Below are positions 41,301 through 48,308 of a stretch of 50,284 nt of DNA, piece by piece; position 1 is the first letter of the stretch; the number at the start of each line of letters is the position of its first letter. The notes under the pieces are model-generated. The model was not told where the DNA came from. It searched no databases and worked only from the letters and a program-made list of their open reading frames with translations. Source of the DNA: a virus. Location: the IMG/VR virus record IMGVR_UViG_3300046028_002248, positions 1-50,284 of that record, one strand, 5' to 3'. Both the position numbers and the translations under genes were made by a program.

Positions 41301-42401
41301 GTCAATCTCACGTTCAGCCAAAGCACCGCCAAGTTGGGTAGCTTCTTGAGCGCCACCAGTAATAAACTCTTGACCCATCCCTTTGGGGATTTCTTTAACG
41401 CCGGCCTTGAGTGCTTCCTTGCGAGTCTCGCCTTTAACAACTTCACCCAATCCACGCTTGGCCAAAGTGGCCGCTGGGCCTAGGACTGCGTCCAAAGCAC
41501 CGCTGACAACACCAACGGCCAGTGATGTGTCACCAGTCTTCTTAATGTAGTCAATGACTTCTGCGGCCTTTTGTTCTGGAGGCAGGTCTTTGATTCGCTT
41601 CTCAAGGAACTGTAGTCGGTTGCCTATAGCTTCACCGGTGCCCATGCCGATACCAAGCGCGGCAACGCCAGCACCACCAGTCGTAGCGGCGGCAATCATG
41701 ATAGGAGCTAACTGGACAGCACCAGAGCCAACGTTATAAGACAGCCAGTTAGCAAAGTCTTTAGCGCCTTCAATATCAGTAAGGTCTGTTGTACGGCCTT
41801 TGTACTTCTGTGCGTCTTTTTGGTACTGGTCTACAGTGGTTAAAGCCGCTTTAACAAAGTCTGTACGGCGGCCGATCTCACCAACATTACGCTCACGCAA
41901 CTTCTCGCGTGTCGCTGGGTCAGACATAAGGTAAGCGCGAGCCTGACTAGTTGTTTCATCTAGACCACGCAATTGATCTGGGCTTGTGATCTGACCAGTT
42001 TCAATCTTGTTAAACAAATCTTGGCGCTGTTGGACGGTGCTCATGGCACCAATGTCTTTCATCAGGCCAGCGCTCTCCCACATGGACTTAAGACCAATGA
42101 CGCCAGCACCTAGGCCTTTGCCAAACTCTTCTCCGGGGGCTAACTCTGATGGTGGTTTTGGAGCTGTTGATGGTCGTGGAACTATAGACGCAATACCACG
42201 CTCAGCTGGAGCGCTCATCACTTGCTCTTCAGGGGAGAGCGTAGGCTCTGGAAGAGGAGCGTTCTTTACAATTTGCCACTGATTACCAACTAGATATGCC
42301 GTATCCCCTCTGTCGTTCTTAGCTGTTTGCTCTGGAGCGGTCCATTTGTTATTAACAAGGAACAACACCTCCCCAGTTTGAGGATTGACGGCACGTTGCA
42401 T
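29358..42401 (-). CDS. Giant polyvalent protein (methyltransferase + helicase + peptidase signature)
   Basis: 4,347 residues, 26% of the window. An N-terminal Gly/Ala-rich part (to about 420) may meet membranes. Low-complexity linkers and coils follow to about 1300. A DNA adenine methyltransferase-like domain (about 1370-1580; EPTAGNG, NPPFG at 1465) and a Gly-rich linker lead to an SF2 strawberry-notch/DarB-type helicase (Walker A GDQTGVGKGR 1812-1821, DESH 1962-1965, QMLGRVHRTGQ from 2364). HEIAH at 3274-3278 is a zinc-peptidase signature. From about 3800 the chain matches the LPD38-type ending of polyvalent proteins. Such proteins (P1 DarB is a relative) enter the cell with the DNA and counter host defences. 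No frameshift seen. Confidence 0.88.
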   Translation of the reverse strand: MQRAVNPQTGEVLFLVNNKWTAPEQTAKNDRGDTAYLVGNQWQIVKNAPLPEPTLSPEEQVMSAPAERGIASIVPRPSTAPKPPSELAPGEEFGKGLGAGVIGLKSMWESAGLMKDIGAMSTVQQRQDLFNKIETGQITSPDQLRGLDETTSQARAYLMSDPATREKLRERNVGEIGRRTDFVKAALTTVDQYQKDAQKYKGRTTDLTDIEGAKDFANWLSYNVGSGAVQLAPIMIAAATTGGAGVAALGIGMGTGEAIGNRLQFLEKRIKDLPPEQKAAEVIDYIKKTGDTSLAVGVVSGALDAVLGPAATLAKRGLGEVVKGETRKEALKAGVKEIPKGMGQEFITGGAQEATQLGGALAEREIDEFLTKENAKKILNAAAAEAAGAIGGGAATTGARVYGADRAIRAKEKQDAQRQELQAKMSELDELLKTVYSQEPPPAATEPPAPPVAPVAPEGGIAGLMPEAPPPAPPAAIVEDEEAPAQDMEAMLREALGATESDINTVNVGKPLVPVEAPVAELDQAQVKAMTDEQLKAQINNINLRDREYELVKAELDSRQAQPESTQLLEEVIPEAPVAKTRPSTPEIYNAIIDGWQGNAGKLPKETLTWMTDNGLIKDGSTTPLGQRLMDTVKQAEEAYKSSQSVGALEAMRRGEPMPTPKSMSMDQVDEVVDKFIEANKPKTAPKPVVTPAAPAAPAVNPKVQEFLELENQSRENRKQKPLTYEQALKLINEDVENDMEFGDFDTSAKRMVEEARGRLERDAEVTSPESTINISKTAEALRNKPFVPDELDKKAIEIYKKIKAANPDADIDQEIQNPNVQHPIEEQANSKGIKIGDLVYMKGDPSPRIAISVSKDRVKLLDQDTGNGGFSEIENVSKEPIDYDYSFDFGYGEINVNVDRWLNYDNQWQFSMYGPGASSTGFRSALGVQFDGKPGTKEFKDFVERVVRSNTADRPLEIAKEKAQAEKNLTPAERKKRKDEEAKADKERLEKEAAESEERIKASNELKAEILAHMKKNKIGIYSPMPSLATAMETIEKIKKGNKTDVRAEGWMKGQGIIWTPNKKPQFTRMGNRFVQEVYKRAQKLTDEQRASGSEDASILQAAVDKANAISNKERDKALADKQKALEAQGVDKAKLEAAKADIEDALSDLSMLITKGTRLNIMPEDEQKLMPILTRLMDGAFRAGYYKFKEAARYVMGLIRAKLGNDFADEINIDQLQGAYIGMAGKYQDQGASSKKEVIAIESMEEIDDVAEEAVAEEAVEEAPEEAGGMDINRASDRFEVAQNISDFFLNNGDFRDITQARKMISEMTGQEIKPGTRESKMADEAIEAGVVMAARSIVDTGRKDELTAAEIYDQLVDLYDRQPNLSSRSSTSVSEQAYSTPAPLAFIASELAGIDNSTVVYEPTAGNGMLLIGASEDNIIANELNADRFEMLSRILEGSEIGNENALSSNVKGADFDVVIENPPFGKAGNISDIDHAIAMHSLEGMKDDGKAVLILGGVQANTEEGRREGYRGKAKREFYYNLYNKYNVVDHFTAGGNMYAKQGTTYPVDVIVIDGVGKSKRDLPAADLPQVITSYEQLKEKLNDRMVSTGDGSAAGVDSGKGAQGRPTAPGLGERAGRPSDVAGTEGGRPSGGGKPSVSEAGTAGGGQREPSGGVTGDGKPRPTDESKRGPEEKPVSGKGEGGKPAGKGGAGERQPSGVGGVGLVSGERLGSSLEKRADQEQETAGQATYEPESKANAVGTLAPRAMYQSIKESLDKIKSEVGDIDEYVAESLEMDVDDLRDSFSAEQVDALAMAIRNAETGKGFIIGDQTGVGKGRVVAAMIKYALINGKTPIFLTERPNLFADMIRDLDDIGMTQELGLDTARPKILMTNATEKVPYELSRNVRGETVTTELTLRAPASDVQKVAKLMKEMMVSNDLGHYKVIFTTYHQMQSKKGKEVERQKFVRHFGAGNYMIFDESHNAGGSGGGRKSGEEQQEIQGRAGFIRNLVKNAGGTFFSSATYAKRPDVMDLYSSTDMKLAVKSISELAEAIKSGGIPMQQTVANMLTKAGQYIRRERTFAGVSYDTQLTKVDKQTAENMAESMREILKFSRAKEVVVKDMQKDLDRKGGKVSVAGEKTQIQSANFGSIMHNLIDQMLLSLKAQDSVNHAIERLKAGEKVVMTVSNTMGSFLQSYADEMGINVGDPMNLSFSDLYLRYLEKQRVIKIKKPDGSVEEYRLTDEDLGPELVDQYASIRDFVENAGFGSAPISPIDYMHNELRKVKIKGLDGKERDIKTDEITGRTVTLNYSTGKPLLASRSSKTSDRIKAVKGFNNGSVDVLILNQAGSTGLSLHANKKFIDQRKRHMIIVQAEKNIDTHMQMLGRVHRTGQVIPPAYSQMMADIPAEMRPAANLLKKMASLNANTTASRKSAVTAEGAVDFMNDYGGQVMQEYLRDNPEVYEQLGGKAVIDIMEDPSEADEEDIRKVSGYIPILPIKVQEEVYKDIVDRYNDLVEREDSMGTNKLEAKAEDLDAITLSSKPITEAKDDPSVFAQPAFMERVDVKRRVKPYSKQEVQEQVKERLDKAGMTASQLSKDLFQKIFDKYKAYGTEKVADAVAAGADNAKVETIRNQLNSQYLQVKTILDNYPVGSPVQVKNKKGALFNGVVTDLQNKGRTKNPVAGSDWKMTIALADGEDKSTSLSFSQIGGVYEISERRDVNWLNPDTMQGEWMPMLDLFDKGATVRREKRWMVTGNILAGFAEVNNMGQIISYTKDDGTTGQGILMPRTFDFEKEQKNAPVKLKNMAEIDKFFTEFGRNAVISTTDGLLKIRNDGNGRFTYTTPSSKRQGGTYFLDKGLTQFTGDFYKNGSLMVATVYDEIKSDKAIKYLMQERQEVLIAFNNKDKAREMFAPKEPFVAPLANVAKLPPGRSPELTMAAQLVQSGEMTKEEYDALVNFYKPIKPLEKPLAPATEEQVYDALDKVKREKVDPEIMPGVEVGLRLDIPAFNRKGVYVVSIHSKGTKSGPGRVLGYSNVAKVRDVTFGLGNERSALKIAGGAAKDALQTIEGKYVETTAEKAFEEAQAAFNDPQWVQIGIDPTRHSYFYDKNTTQPVVAAEEVIQIGNMVLGKNVSYGTKDDFLFSPGLETAVNAYTDRDAMIEQYARLRQKRASITDKFAKGQAGLTEQQMINEIDSVTKALKADIDASKPKRTTAGNFFADATKAWDAGIISDDVYDVIDRLYKKFPEILEGLSLSVTKQPKDSIAAGQFFALSRIVRLYKGTVGTSDPSTIRHEIAHSLEQMMSIEATNKLVDEWDASVKKAIKEEKSKAGIAFFEEMMNFMGAPSQQSYDAMIKALPSMDYYQYVNPSEFWAVNAEPLMARKLGSGWDKFVLMSKRLFEGLKYIFGFDNKYIVHKVFNDIMNAKGERIRKAVLADYVSRISMPLNNMVKNYKGGPGALATWEAAPESTLRDFKYRVVDKHTDMRMVVKQIEDQIDSLQDEHDPSLQEDLYHSSKSTKTEDFIKEEMRPFIKKMDEMGVSMGEFEAFLHARHASVRNKLIADRGGLADGGSGMFDDEVKEFFDDLNKYPEKKKQFEELAETIDGWVEGTQDLLVSYGLETPETVAAWREKLPNYVPLKRDPDELDYVNPSSGLGQGFGVRGSFTKLAAGSYKTVVDIVNNVALQREAAIIRGEKAKIGRALYALAIQNPNPNFWKVVNPDAIRNKKKLTEEMAGFGLTIEQANAIFAEPRTAMIDETTGLIRYRVNPALRNSPNVFPVRINGKDRYVFFNAGNPSAKRMAEALKNMDANQLSYAMGLAAEVTRLIAAMNTQYNPVFGAWNFARDVVGGSINLSSTELKDKKMKVMAGSIPALRAIFTDLRGMKPSLFGITANPKQQEWIDLWQQFRDVGGITGYSEQFSRSKDKATLVQRELARLDHGTIRKAVDAVLDWLSDYNDAMENGVRLSAFKAGLDADMTPQRAAALAKNLTVNFNRKGQATANANALYAFFNARVQGTARMMEVMYDEKGGKISMTSVGKKIVAGGMLIGAFQAIALMAAGFDGDEPPDFLKSKNIIIPTGNGTYAIIPMPLGWNLFPNIGREVTEYVLINAGAMKGRRALTTTMTNIMAQVIDMFNPLGAGSPANFFAPTIADPIVSLAVNKDAFGRPISREGRETTPTPGWERSRDTATALSKALAYGINYITGGGEDGIGAVSPTADQLDYIAREYAGGVGREITKAVRYVANKATGEEIPAYSVPIAGKLYGELDSPSAVADKFYKNVKAMAEHEGAIKRIKERKGDVNDYRKENKEATVRLINRANYVENEVAKYNREIRALVKKEAPEKDIKFKKEKRDALMKAYNEEVRRVQ
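40879..40897. promoter_or_regulatory. Palindrome copy 5 (ACATTAACA-N1-TGTTAATGT)
   Basis: Base-for-base the same as copy 1. It lies inside the giant gene in a linker region (encoding Asp-Ile-Asn-Thr-Val-Asn-Val) about 1.5 kb from the gene start. Confidence 0.7.
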
Positions 42402-42415
42402 AATGAAATCCTAAA

Positions 42416-43897
42416 TTATTTAACAAGAACAAAGTCAGGAGGTAAAGCGGGGAAATTACCCGGGGCCGGTTTACCAGACAGTTTATCCAAAAATGACCGT
42501 GTATCTTCAGGTGGCGCTGTAGATTTTAATCTTTCACGCTTTGTGGGTGGTGCAAGTTTTAAATCTTTAAATGCTGCATCTCTCATAGAGTCTAAAACGT
42601 CTTGGATTGCCTCAAACTCGGGATCGCCCGGACTGAAGTTATCACGTTTCTTTAACATAGCTCTGTAATCTGGGTCTGCATTCAACCGAGACATGACTGA
42701 AAGTATGTTCTTATCTTCAACTGTAGGCCTGTTCTCACGCTCATACTTGGCACGTTCAGCGGCAATATTTTGCTGTTGTTTTTGATATTCCTCAACAGCT
42801 TTATTGTGGCGCTCTTGCTCTGCGCGTTGGCGGCGAGTATCTCCCAGAGAAAGAACATCTTTAGCACGAAGACCTTTAATCTCTTGAATCTTAGCTTCAC
42901 GAGCTTCAATTGCCGCCTTGTATTTCATGCCATCTTCAACACGACCTTCAGCAAACGCACGTTGCATCTGGTCAATATCAGATTGAAGCTTCATTGTCTC
43001 AATAGTCTGAGAGCGTTCAAGGGCTTGCTGTTTAGCCGCACGTTCTTCAGCCGCCGCAGTAGCAGCGTTATAAGACTTACCGAAGCCACCAAAAGCCGCT
43101 CCAAGGCCACCAAAGCCCTTCTGACCACGGGTAGCTTCACCAGCGGCAATTAACGCCTGAGATAAAGCGGCCAGACCGCGACTGCCTTCGCCCTCTTGGA
43201 AGCGAGCTCTTTGAGCTTCGTTCTGCTCTTCAAGCTTAGCCGCTAACGCAGATAGTGCCTCGCCTGGAATTTTGTTAAGCATTGCACCAAGTTCAGGGTT
43301 TTCCCTAGCAATTCTTTTGCGTTCGTCTTCCCGACTGACTGGCATAGGAAGACCAACCTTACCTTCCAATTGCTCCCTCATGATGGTATTTGCTAGTCCT
43401 TCTGGCAATTCAACCAAGTCACCTTCTGCAAATGCAACGATACCGCCGGGTGCATAGTTGTACATATCAGAGTCAATAGGCAGTGTAGCCAGTCCACCAT
43501 CAGCCATGCCGGGAGCGCCAGCAGGGATACTGCCGGGACGAGACATTTGCTGTGGAGGCGTAGGCCGAGCCATCGGAGGGTTCTGCATCTTAGGCATCTG
43601 AGGGGCCATCTGTGGCTGGGCGGCCGGCATGGGTTGAGGCATACCCTCTGGGTTCATCCTCATGTTCATGCCTTGACCAATGCCCGGTAAGGCCACTTGC
43701 TGAGATAACTCACTCTCAAGCTTTTCTTTAACAGAAGAGTCAGGAGCTTGCGCCACGCGTTGCTCCATGTTCTTTCGTCTATTCATCTCACCCAAAGCCA
43801 TGTACGGCGGCACCTGTGGGTTTTGCCCATTAGCATACGCCATGATTGCCTGTGTAGGCAGATCCTTTAGATGTTCTTGAATTTGGATGAGGTTCAT
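42416..43897 (-). CDS. Probable internal virion or ejection protein (493 aa)
   Basis: The N terminus LKDLPTQAIMAYANGQNPQV then PPYMALGEMNRRKNME is a familiar signature in late genes of environmental podoviruses. A Pro/Met/Gln-rich linker (about 75-130) precedes MADGGLATLPIDS and NYAPGGIVAFAEGD, then a long charged coiled coil (about 215-400). The layout suits a flexible internal virion protein that leaves the head with the DNA. The gene stands directly upstream of the polyvalent protein (14-base gap). Role inferred. Confidence 0.7.
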   Translation of the reverse strand: MNLIQIQEHLKDLPTQAIMAYANGQNPQVPPYMALGEMNRRKNMEQRVAQAPDSSVKEKLESELSQQVALPGIGQGMNMRMNPEGMPQPMPAAQPQMAPQMPKMQNPPMARPTPPQQMSRPGSIPAGAPGMADGGLATLPIDSDMYNYAPGGIVAFAEGDLVELPEGLANTIMREQLEGKVGLPMPVSREDERKRIARENPELGAMLNKIPGEALSALAAKLEEQNEAQRARFQEGEGSRGLAALSQALIAAGEATRGQKGFGGLGAAFGGFGKSYNAATAAAEERAAKQQALERSQTIETMKLQSDIDQMQRAFAEGRVEDGMKYKAAIEAREAKIQEIKGLRAKDVLSLGDTRRQRAEQERHNKAVEEYQKQQQNIAAERAKYERENRPTVEDKNILSVMSRLNADPDYRAMLKKRDNFSPGDPEFEAIQDVLDSMRDAAFKDLKLAPPTKRERLKSTAPPEDTRSFLDKLSGKPAPGNFPALPPDFVLVK

Positions 43898-43902
43898 TTT
43901 AT

Positions 43903-44910
43903 TTACTCTTCAGGAGGAGTTTTTGGTCCTAAATCAAGACCGAGCGTTTTTAATAAGTCGCCAACGTTTTTATATCCCAACGCAGAAGCGGCCGCTGTAC
44001 CACCACCCAAGGCAGACAGCAAAGCGCCTACACCAGTGACATTAGCGGGCGTATTCGTTACTGATCCTGTAGGAAGCCCAGAAATCATGTCACGCTGGAA
44101 CTGAACTTGTTGGAATGGGAACTGACGCTGTGCTTCAAACTCAGCCTTATCAGCTGCAATACCTTCAGAAGTAATACCGCGCTGTTGAGCACCAGCATTA
44201 CCCATTAAGTTAATTAAATCTTTAGATTGACCTTGTTCGGTGTTGAACTGTTGCATCGCCTTGTCGTAGGCGCTGGCGTACCCTTGTCCAACAGTCTTGT
44301 TCATCTCTTGCATCAAGTTGCGATTGTTTTCCGCATTCATGATTGCCTGACGGCCACCACCAAACGCACCTGCGCCTGTCAGCTTGGCGTTAGTACCCAT
44401 GTTAGTAATTTCGTTTTGACGGCGCAGTTCTTCTAGCTGAGGAGTGAGCACAGACTGCAAGTACGGGTTCATGTACTGTGAGGCAATGCCTTGAGGCTGT
44501 TGGGGCTGCATTGGTTGTTGAGGCATACCACCCGTTAAACCACCTATTCCGCCACCGCCAGCGCCACCGTAGCCGTTACCATTGCTATCAGGTAGTCCAT
44601 TCATGCCGGGCTGTGGACCAGTACCAATAGGCTGCTGTTGGTACGCACCCATGTTCATTGTGGGAGGTTGATACGCTCCAGAAGAACTAAAGCTCTGTCC
44701 ATAGTTCGTTGGAAATGCTAAGTTAGCAATACCTTGAAACGTTTTATTTTGAAGATCAGAAGGACCGGCTGTTAGTGGTCCTTTATATGCTTCATAGGGT
44801 GTCTCAGACAAAGCTTTAGCTTTGCCAAGGTAATTGGTAATGTAATCGCCAGCCCAAGGAGCTAGGCCTTGGGTGTTTGTCGATCCTGTTGGTAGAACTG
44901 CTCCAGCCAT
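43903..44910 (-). CDS. Probable internal virion protein (335 aa)
   Basis: Residues 75-145 are Gly/Gln/Pro-rich and disordered. After them YMNPYLQSVLTPQLEELRRQ begins a helical core with TGAGAFGGGRQAIMNAENNR and QQFNTEQGQSKDLINLMGNA. A small Gly/Ala end (LLSALGGGTAAASALGY) follows. The YMNPYLxxVLxPQLxELRRQ core recurs in related phages' late operons, next to tail proteins. No enzymatic motif. Probably part of the ejection apparatus; function inferred. Confidence 0.7.
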   Translation of the reverse strand: MAGAVLPTGSTNTQGLAPWAGDYITNYLGKAKALSETPYEAYKGPLTAGPSDLQNKTFQGIANLAFPTNYGQSFSSSGAYQPPTMNMGAYQQQPIGTGPQPGMNGLPDSNGNGYGGAGGGGIGGLTGGMPQQPMQPQQPQGIASQYMNPYLQSVLTPQLEELRRQNEITNMGTNAKLTGAGAFGGGRQAIMNAENNRNLMQEMNKTVGQGYASAYDKAMQQFNTEQGQSKDLINLMGNAGAQQRGITSEGIAADKAEFEAQRQFPFQQVQFQRDMISGLPTGSVTNTPANVTGVGALLSALGGGTAAASALGYKNVGDLLKTLGLDLGPKTPPEE

Positions 44911-44919
44911 AATAGCTCC

Positions 44920-47900
44920 TTAAGCGGGTAAATATTTGTGGGCTTTTGTGTCAGCAGCCACGTTCTTTGTTTTGCGTCTTGCCTTTTGGACACGATCCAT
45001 CATGGCGTATAACTTGTTAGCGCCGGCCTCTGTAGAGCCGTTGCCTAGTTCAGACACAATGCGAGCTGGTACAACAAACTCACCTGTGGCCAAGCGGGCT
45101 GGTTGTTTACCTCCGATTGTCGCAGGAATTGAGTCAGATACACCATCACCGGGGCCACGAAGTAGGCGGCCACCATCAGAGTAACCACCCAAATTAGACA
45201 TTCCACCACCAGCCAAAGACATTAAACCGCCTCCAGCCGCTTTGGGCGTATAGCTCATTGGTGTAAAGTAGTTAACACCACCAGCTCCGGGGCGAGCCGC
45301 AGGAGCGCCAGAGCTTGGCCCGTAAGGAAGTTGAGAGCGATTGGCTGATAAAGCTGGGATAACAGACGCCGCACTTGATTTACCACCGCCTCTACTGTTC
45401 ATCATAGCCATCATTGCTATCAAAGCCATGATCATGTTATTGTTGTTTGTACCGGGAGATGTACCGGGTTTAGCAGCGGGTTTTGTTGCGGCTTTTGGAG
45501 TAACAGCCTTACCTCCACCGGGAGTTGTTCCCTTGCCTCCAGTAGATGCAACATATCCAGATTTACTGCTATTTAAAGTGCCGTTTTTAACCAATGCTTT
45601 AACTTGGTCTTCATCCAAATAAGATGATTCCTTGGTAGTTGGGTCAATTACAGTAGCTGTGCCGTCATCATGAATCATAACTCTGTTAGTGCCAACAGTC
45701 TGATAGCCACTACCAAAACCACCTGCTGGATTGAAGTTCTTATTGAACTCATCCAAGTATTGAGTAACGTCAGCCCCGCCAAAATCTTGTGGGCGAGCTC
45801 TTAAATACTCTGCCATCTCATCATATTGAGATGTATCTCCAGACTTCATTCTGTTATAACGTTCGAGCTCTTCTGGAGACAGATTACCTAAGTTGCTTTC
45901 ATCAAGATCGTATGTAATACCTCTTTTGTAATATTTTTCCATCATTGATGTTGGATCACCAGTATCTGTATAAATAATTCCTTTTAACAAATCAGCAGTA
46001 CCGGGAGGGGGTGCAGCTTGATCTTCATCACCAGCATTAGATGCAAGCGCTGATAAGTCAATACCACCATCACCAGAGAAGATGGATGACGCATTACCAG
46101 AGCTTCCGGCATTAGCAATTAAATCTGCTATGTTTCCGCCAAAGTCGCCAGGAATTTGGCTGTAGTCAATTTCATCCATGGTTTTTCCTTTTCCAGTGGC
46201 GGGCTCATCCGCATTCTTAGTTCCAAGTGTATCTGTGACAGCTTGGTTTATCAAGTTATCAACAGGCGGCTTTTCGTTATCAGTTGGCAATTGCTTAAGC
46301 AAGTCATCAATGTTAAATGACACTTGTGCCTCTGAAGGATCTTGAGTTATCTGAGTCCTTTCTTGAGGCAGCGTTCTGCCTTCTAAAGTTGGCTCAGCGT
46401 ATGGCTGTAATGAACGCAACAACTGATCCAGATTTGCTGGCTCTTGCTGAACAGTGGTTGGCTCTGGCTCATAACCTATCTGCTTCAAGATCTCATCGTT
46501 GCTTGGCCCTGTGTCTGTACTTGGCTGATCAGGCGTCTTAGGCATGATACCGGCCATCATTTCTTCGTAAGTTTGAGGGGCTGGCGCCGCATTCCTCGCT
46601 TCGGCTACAGCGCTCCTGGCCTCAGAGGAGGCTTTACCTACAAGAGCATTTTGAATAGCTTGATCAATAGGCGTACCAGTAGCGATGGCTGTAATCAAGT
46701 TTGACGTCATGTTCTTGTCTACAGGCGACAGGTTGTCTAACCCCGGCAATTCACCAATAACACTGTTAACACCAGAACTAAGTACATTACCCAGCAACGC
46801 TTGCTCAAGGTCAGCCTTACCTCCGCTACCTACAAACTGCTGAGCGGTTCTTGCAGCAATGTCAGAACCTGTTTTTCCCAACAAATCTGTAATACCACTA
46901 GACCCAGAGATCAAGTTACCAGCTTGTCCACCAAGGTAAGACAGAGCGGTCCCCTTGGCAATATCACCAAGGTTACCGCCAGCCAATAACTGGATGCCGG
47001 CATTCGTTGCCAACTGAGCTGGTAAAGACAATCCGCCGGTAGCAACAGCTAAACCAATCTGACCAAGTGGCCCCATATCTTGTATTAAGTTAGCTAAGTC
47101 ATTGGACGATGCGCCTTGCGTGTAAAAATATGGAGTTCCATCAGGCCCAAACTGTACGCCGTATCCAGTATTCCCTTTACCCTCAAATGTGCCGCCAAAG
47201 AAGTTGCCTGTCTGACGACCGCTGTATGTCAGGGGGACGGCTTGGCCTGTTTCTTTATTGCCAAATGTGTTTTCAGTTTGAGTCTCGTAGATTGGGTTAC
47301 CAGAGTCATCACTTCCAACGTACTGCTCAACTTGCCGAGAGATTGGACCAAACTGCCTAATGTCAGTAATGCCAATGTCAGCCATAATCTTAGCCATGTC
47401 GCGGGCATTAGCTTCAGCAGAACCAAGACCTTGGCCAGACCACTTGCTTGTTAAGCCTTGGCCTAAGATCTGATTTGCAAGTAAATCAATTGTTTTTGGA
47501 TCTGGCCCTGCTGGTTGTGCAGGCTGGGCTGGTTGAGCTTGTTCTGGCGCTTGATCGGGCGTAATAGGTAAACCAAACACACCCGTATTTTGATCAGCTT
47601 GTGGCTGGGCCAATGGCTGTGCGCCAATCGGTGCCGACTCGGGCTGAAGAGCTGGCGCTGCTACACCAATTTGGGGTGTTTCAAGAATAGGCTGGGGAGC
47701 CGGCTCAATTGGTTGTGGTGTAAAGTCATCTCTAAACTGCTGAGCGTAGTAATCAGTTTCAAGCGGCATTGGCTGAGCGGCCGGCTGAGCTACTGGTTGT
47801 ACTATTGGCTGATATATTGGTTGAGGCTGTTCTACAGGCTGTGGTTGCCTGATAGGTAAAGACGTTATTCCAGCACCAATTGAATCTTCCTGAAAGTTGT

Positions 47901-47967
47901 TGCCAAACCCATCGGAATCCTCATAGGCTAGGCGGTAGTTATTCATTCTATCTCTTGGGAATATCAT
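44920..47967 (-). CDS. Large virion/ejection protein with conserved C-terminal LATGEFVVPA domain
   Basis: 1,015 residues from the ATG in the TAATG overlap at 47967. A Gln/Pro-repeat N-terminal 160 residues precede mixed beta and Gly-rich parts; a Gly/Ala/Ser linker region holds MIMALIAMMAMMNS (a hydrophobic helix). The last 110 residues are conserved in many phages: GDGVSDSIPATIGGKQPARL, TGEFVVPARIVSELGNGSTE and GANKLYAMMDRVQKARRKT. The C-terminal domain occurs on unrelated phage bodies, much like a tag. It is probably packaged or ejected with the DNA; role inferred. Confidence 0.72.
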   Translation of the reverse strand: MIFPRDRMNNYRLAYEDSDGFGNNFQEDSIGAGITSLPIRQPQPVEQPQPIYQPIVQPVAQPAAQPMPLETDYYAQQFRDDFTPQPIEPAPQPILETPQIGVAAPALQPESAPIGAQPLAQPQADQNTGVFGLPITPDQAPEQAQPAQPAQPAGPDPKTIDLLANQILGQGLTSKWSGQGLGSAEANARDMAKIMADIGITDIRQFGPISRQVEQYVGSDDSGNPIYETQTENTFGNKETGQAVPLTYSGRQTGNFFGGTFEGKGNTGYGVQFGPDGTPYFYTQGASSNDLANLIQDMGPLGQIGLAVATGGLSLPAQLATNAGIQLLAGGNLGDIAKGTALSYLGGQAGNLISGSSGITDLLGKTGSDIAARTAQQFVGSGGKADLEQALLGNVLSSGVNSVIGELPGLDNLSPVDKNMTSNLITAIATGTPIDQAIQNALVGKASSEARSAVAEARNAAPAPQTYEEMMAGIMPKTPDQPSTDTGPSNDEILKQIGYEPEPTTVQQEPANLDQLLRSLQPYAEPTLEGRTLPQERTQITQDPSEAQVSFNIDDLLKQLPTDNEKPPVDNLINQAVTDTLGTKNADEPATGKGKTMDEIDYSQIPGDFGGNIADLIANAGSSGNASSIFSGDGGIDLSALASNAGDEDQAAPPPGTADLLKGIIYTDTGDPTSMMEKYYKRGITYDLDESNLGNLSPEELERYNRMKSGDTSQYDEMAEYLRARPQDFGGADVTQYLDEFNKNFNPAGGFGSGYQTVGTNRVMIHDDGTATVIDPTTKESSYLDEDQVKALVKNGTLNSSKSGYVASTGGKGTTPGGGKAVTPKAATKPAAKPGTSPGTNNNNMIMALIAMMAMMNSRGGGKSSAASVIPALSANRSQLPYGPSSGAPAARPGAGGVNYFTPMSYTPKAAGGGLMSLAGGGMSNLGGYSDGGRLLRGPGDGVSDSIPATIGGKQPARLATGEFVVPARIVSELGNGSTEAGANKLYAMMDRVQKARRKTKNVAADTKAHKYLPA

Positions 47968-48308
47968 TATCCGACCTTCCAATTTGTGCCGTCAGAGTAT
48001 ACGGGTGTAGCCACTGCACCACCGCCAGCTACAGTCGATCCAAATGTTGGAGCAGACGCATCAGTCACAAAAGACCTTGCGCCTTTTCCAGATGTCACCG
48101 CACTTGGCAACGTTGCCACAGTGTAATTAGTTAGGGCTGGAACAATGTTGTCTGTCTTTAGCTGGTCAAGAATTGCATCAACACGATTAAAGTACAAACG
48201 CAACACGTTGTTAAGCTGGTCGGTATACGCACGAGAGTATTCCTTTGTAGCCAATGGTAAGTTAGGCGCGGCTACCTGACTAAGTTCAAACTCTGACGTA
48301 ACGATCAT
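47967..48308 (-). CDS. Small tail-associated protein (113 aa)
   Basis: The N terminus has PLATKEYSRAYTDQLNNVLR then LYFNRVDAIL, a helical segment familiar from podovirus tail regions. The rest, YTVATLPSAVTSGKGARSFV and AVATPVYSDGTNWKVG, is the 'ATLPxAxxxGxGARxFVTDA ... PVxSDGTNWxxG' beta module found on fibre or receptor-binding proteins. It lies between the nozzle-like and ejection genes, with overlaps at both ends. Possibly a small fibre or tail-completion protein. Confidence 0.75.
   Translation of the reverse strand: MIVTSEFELSQVAAPNLPLATKEYSRAYTDQLNNVLRLYFNRVDAILDQLKTDNIVPALTNYTVATLPSAVTSGKGARSFVTDASAPTFGSTVAGGGAVATPVYSDGTNWKVG

Noticed and set aside
30000-42300. Many long plus-strand open frames opposite the giant gene
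   Set aside because: They are the complement of strongly coding minus-strand sequence, lack ribosome sites and spacing of an operon, and have low-complexity translations.
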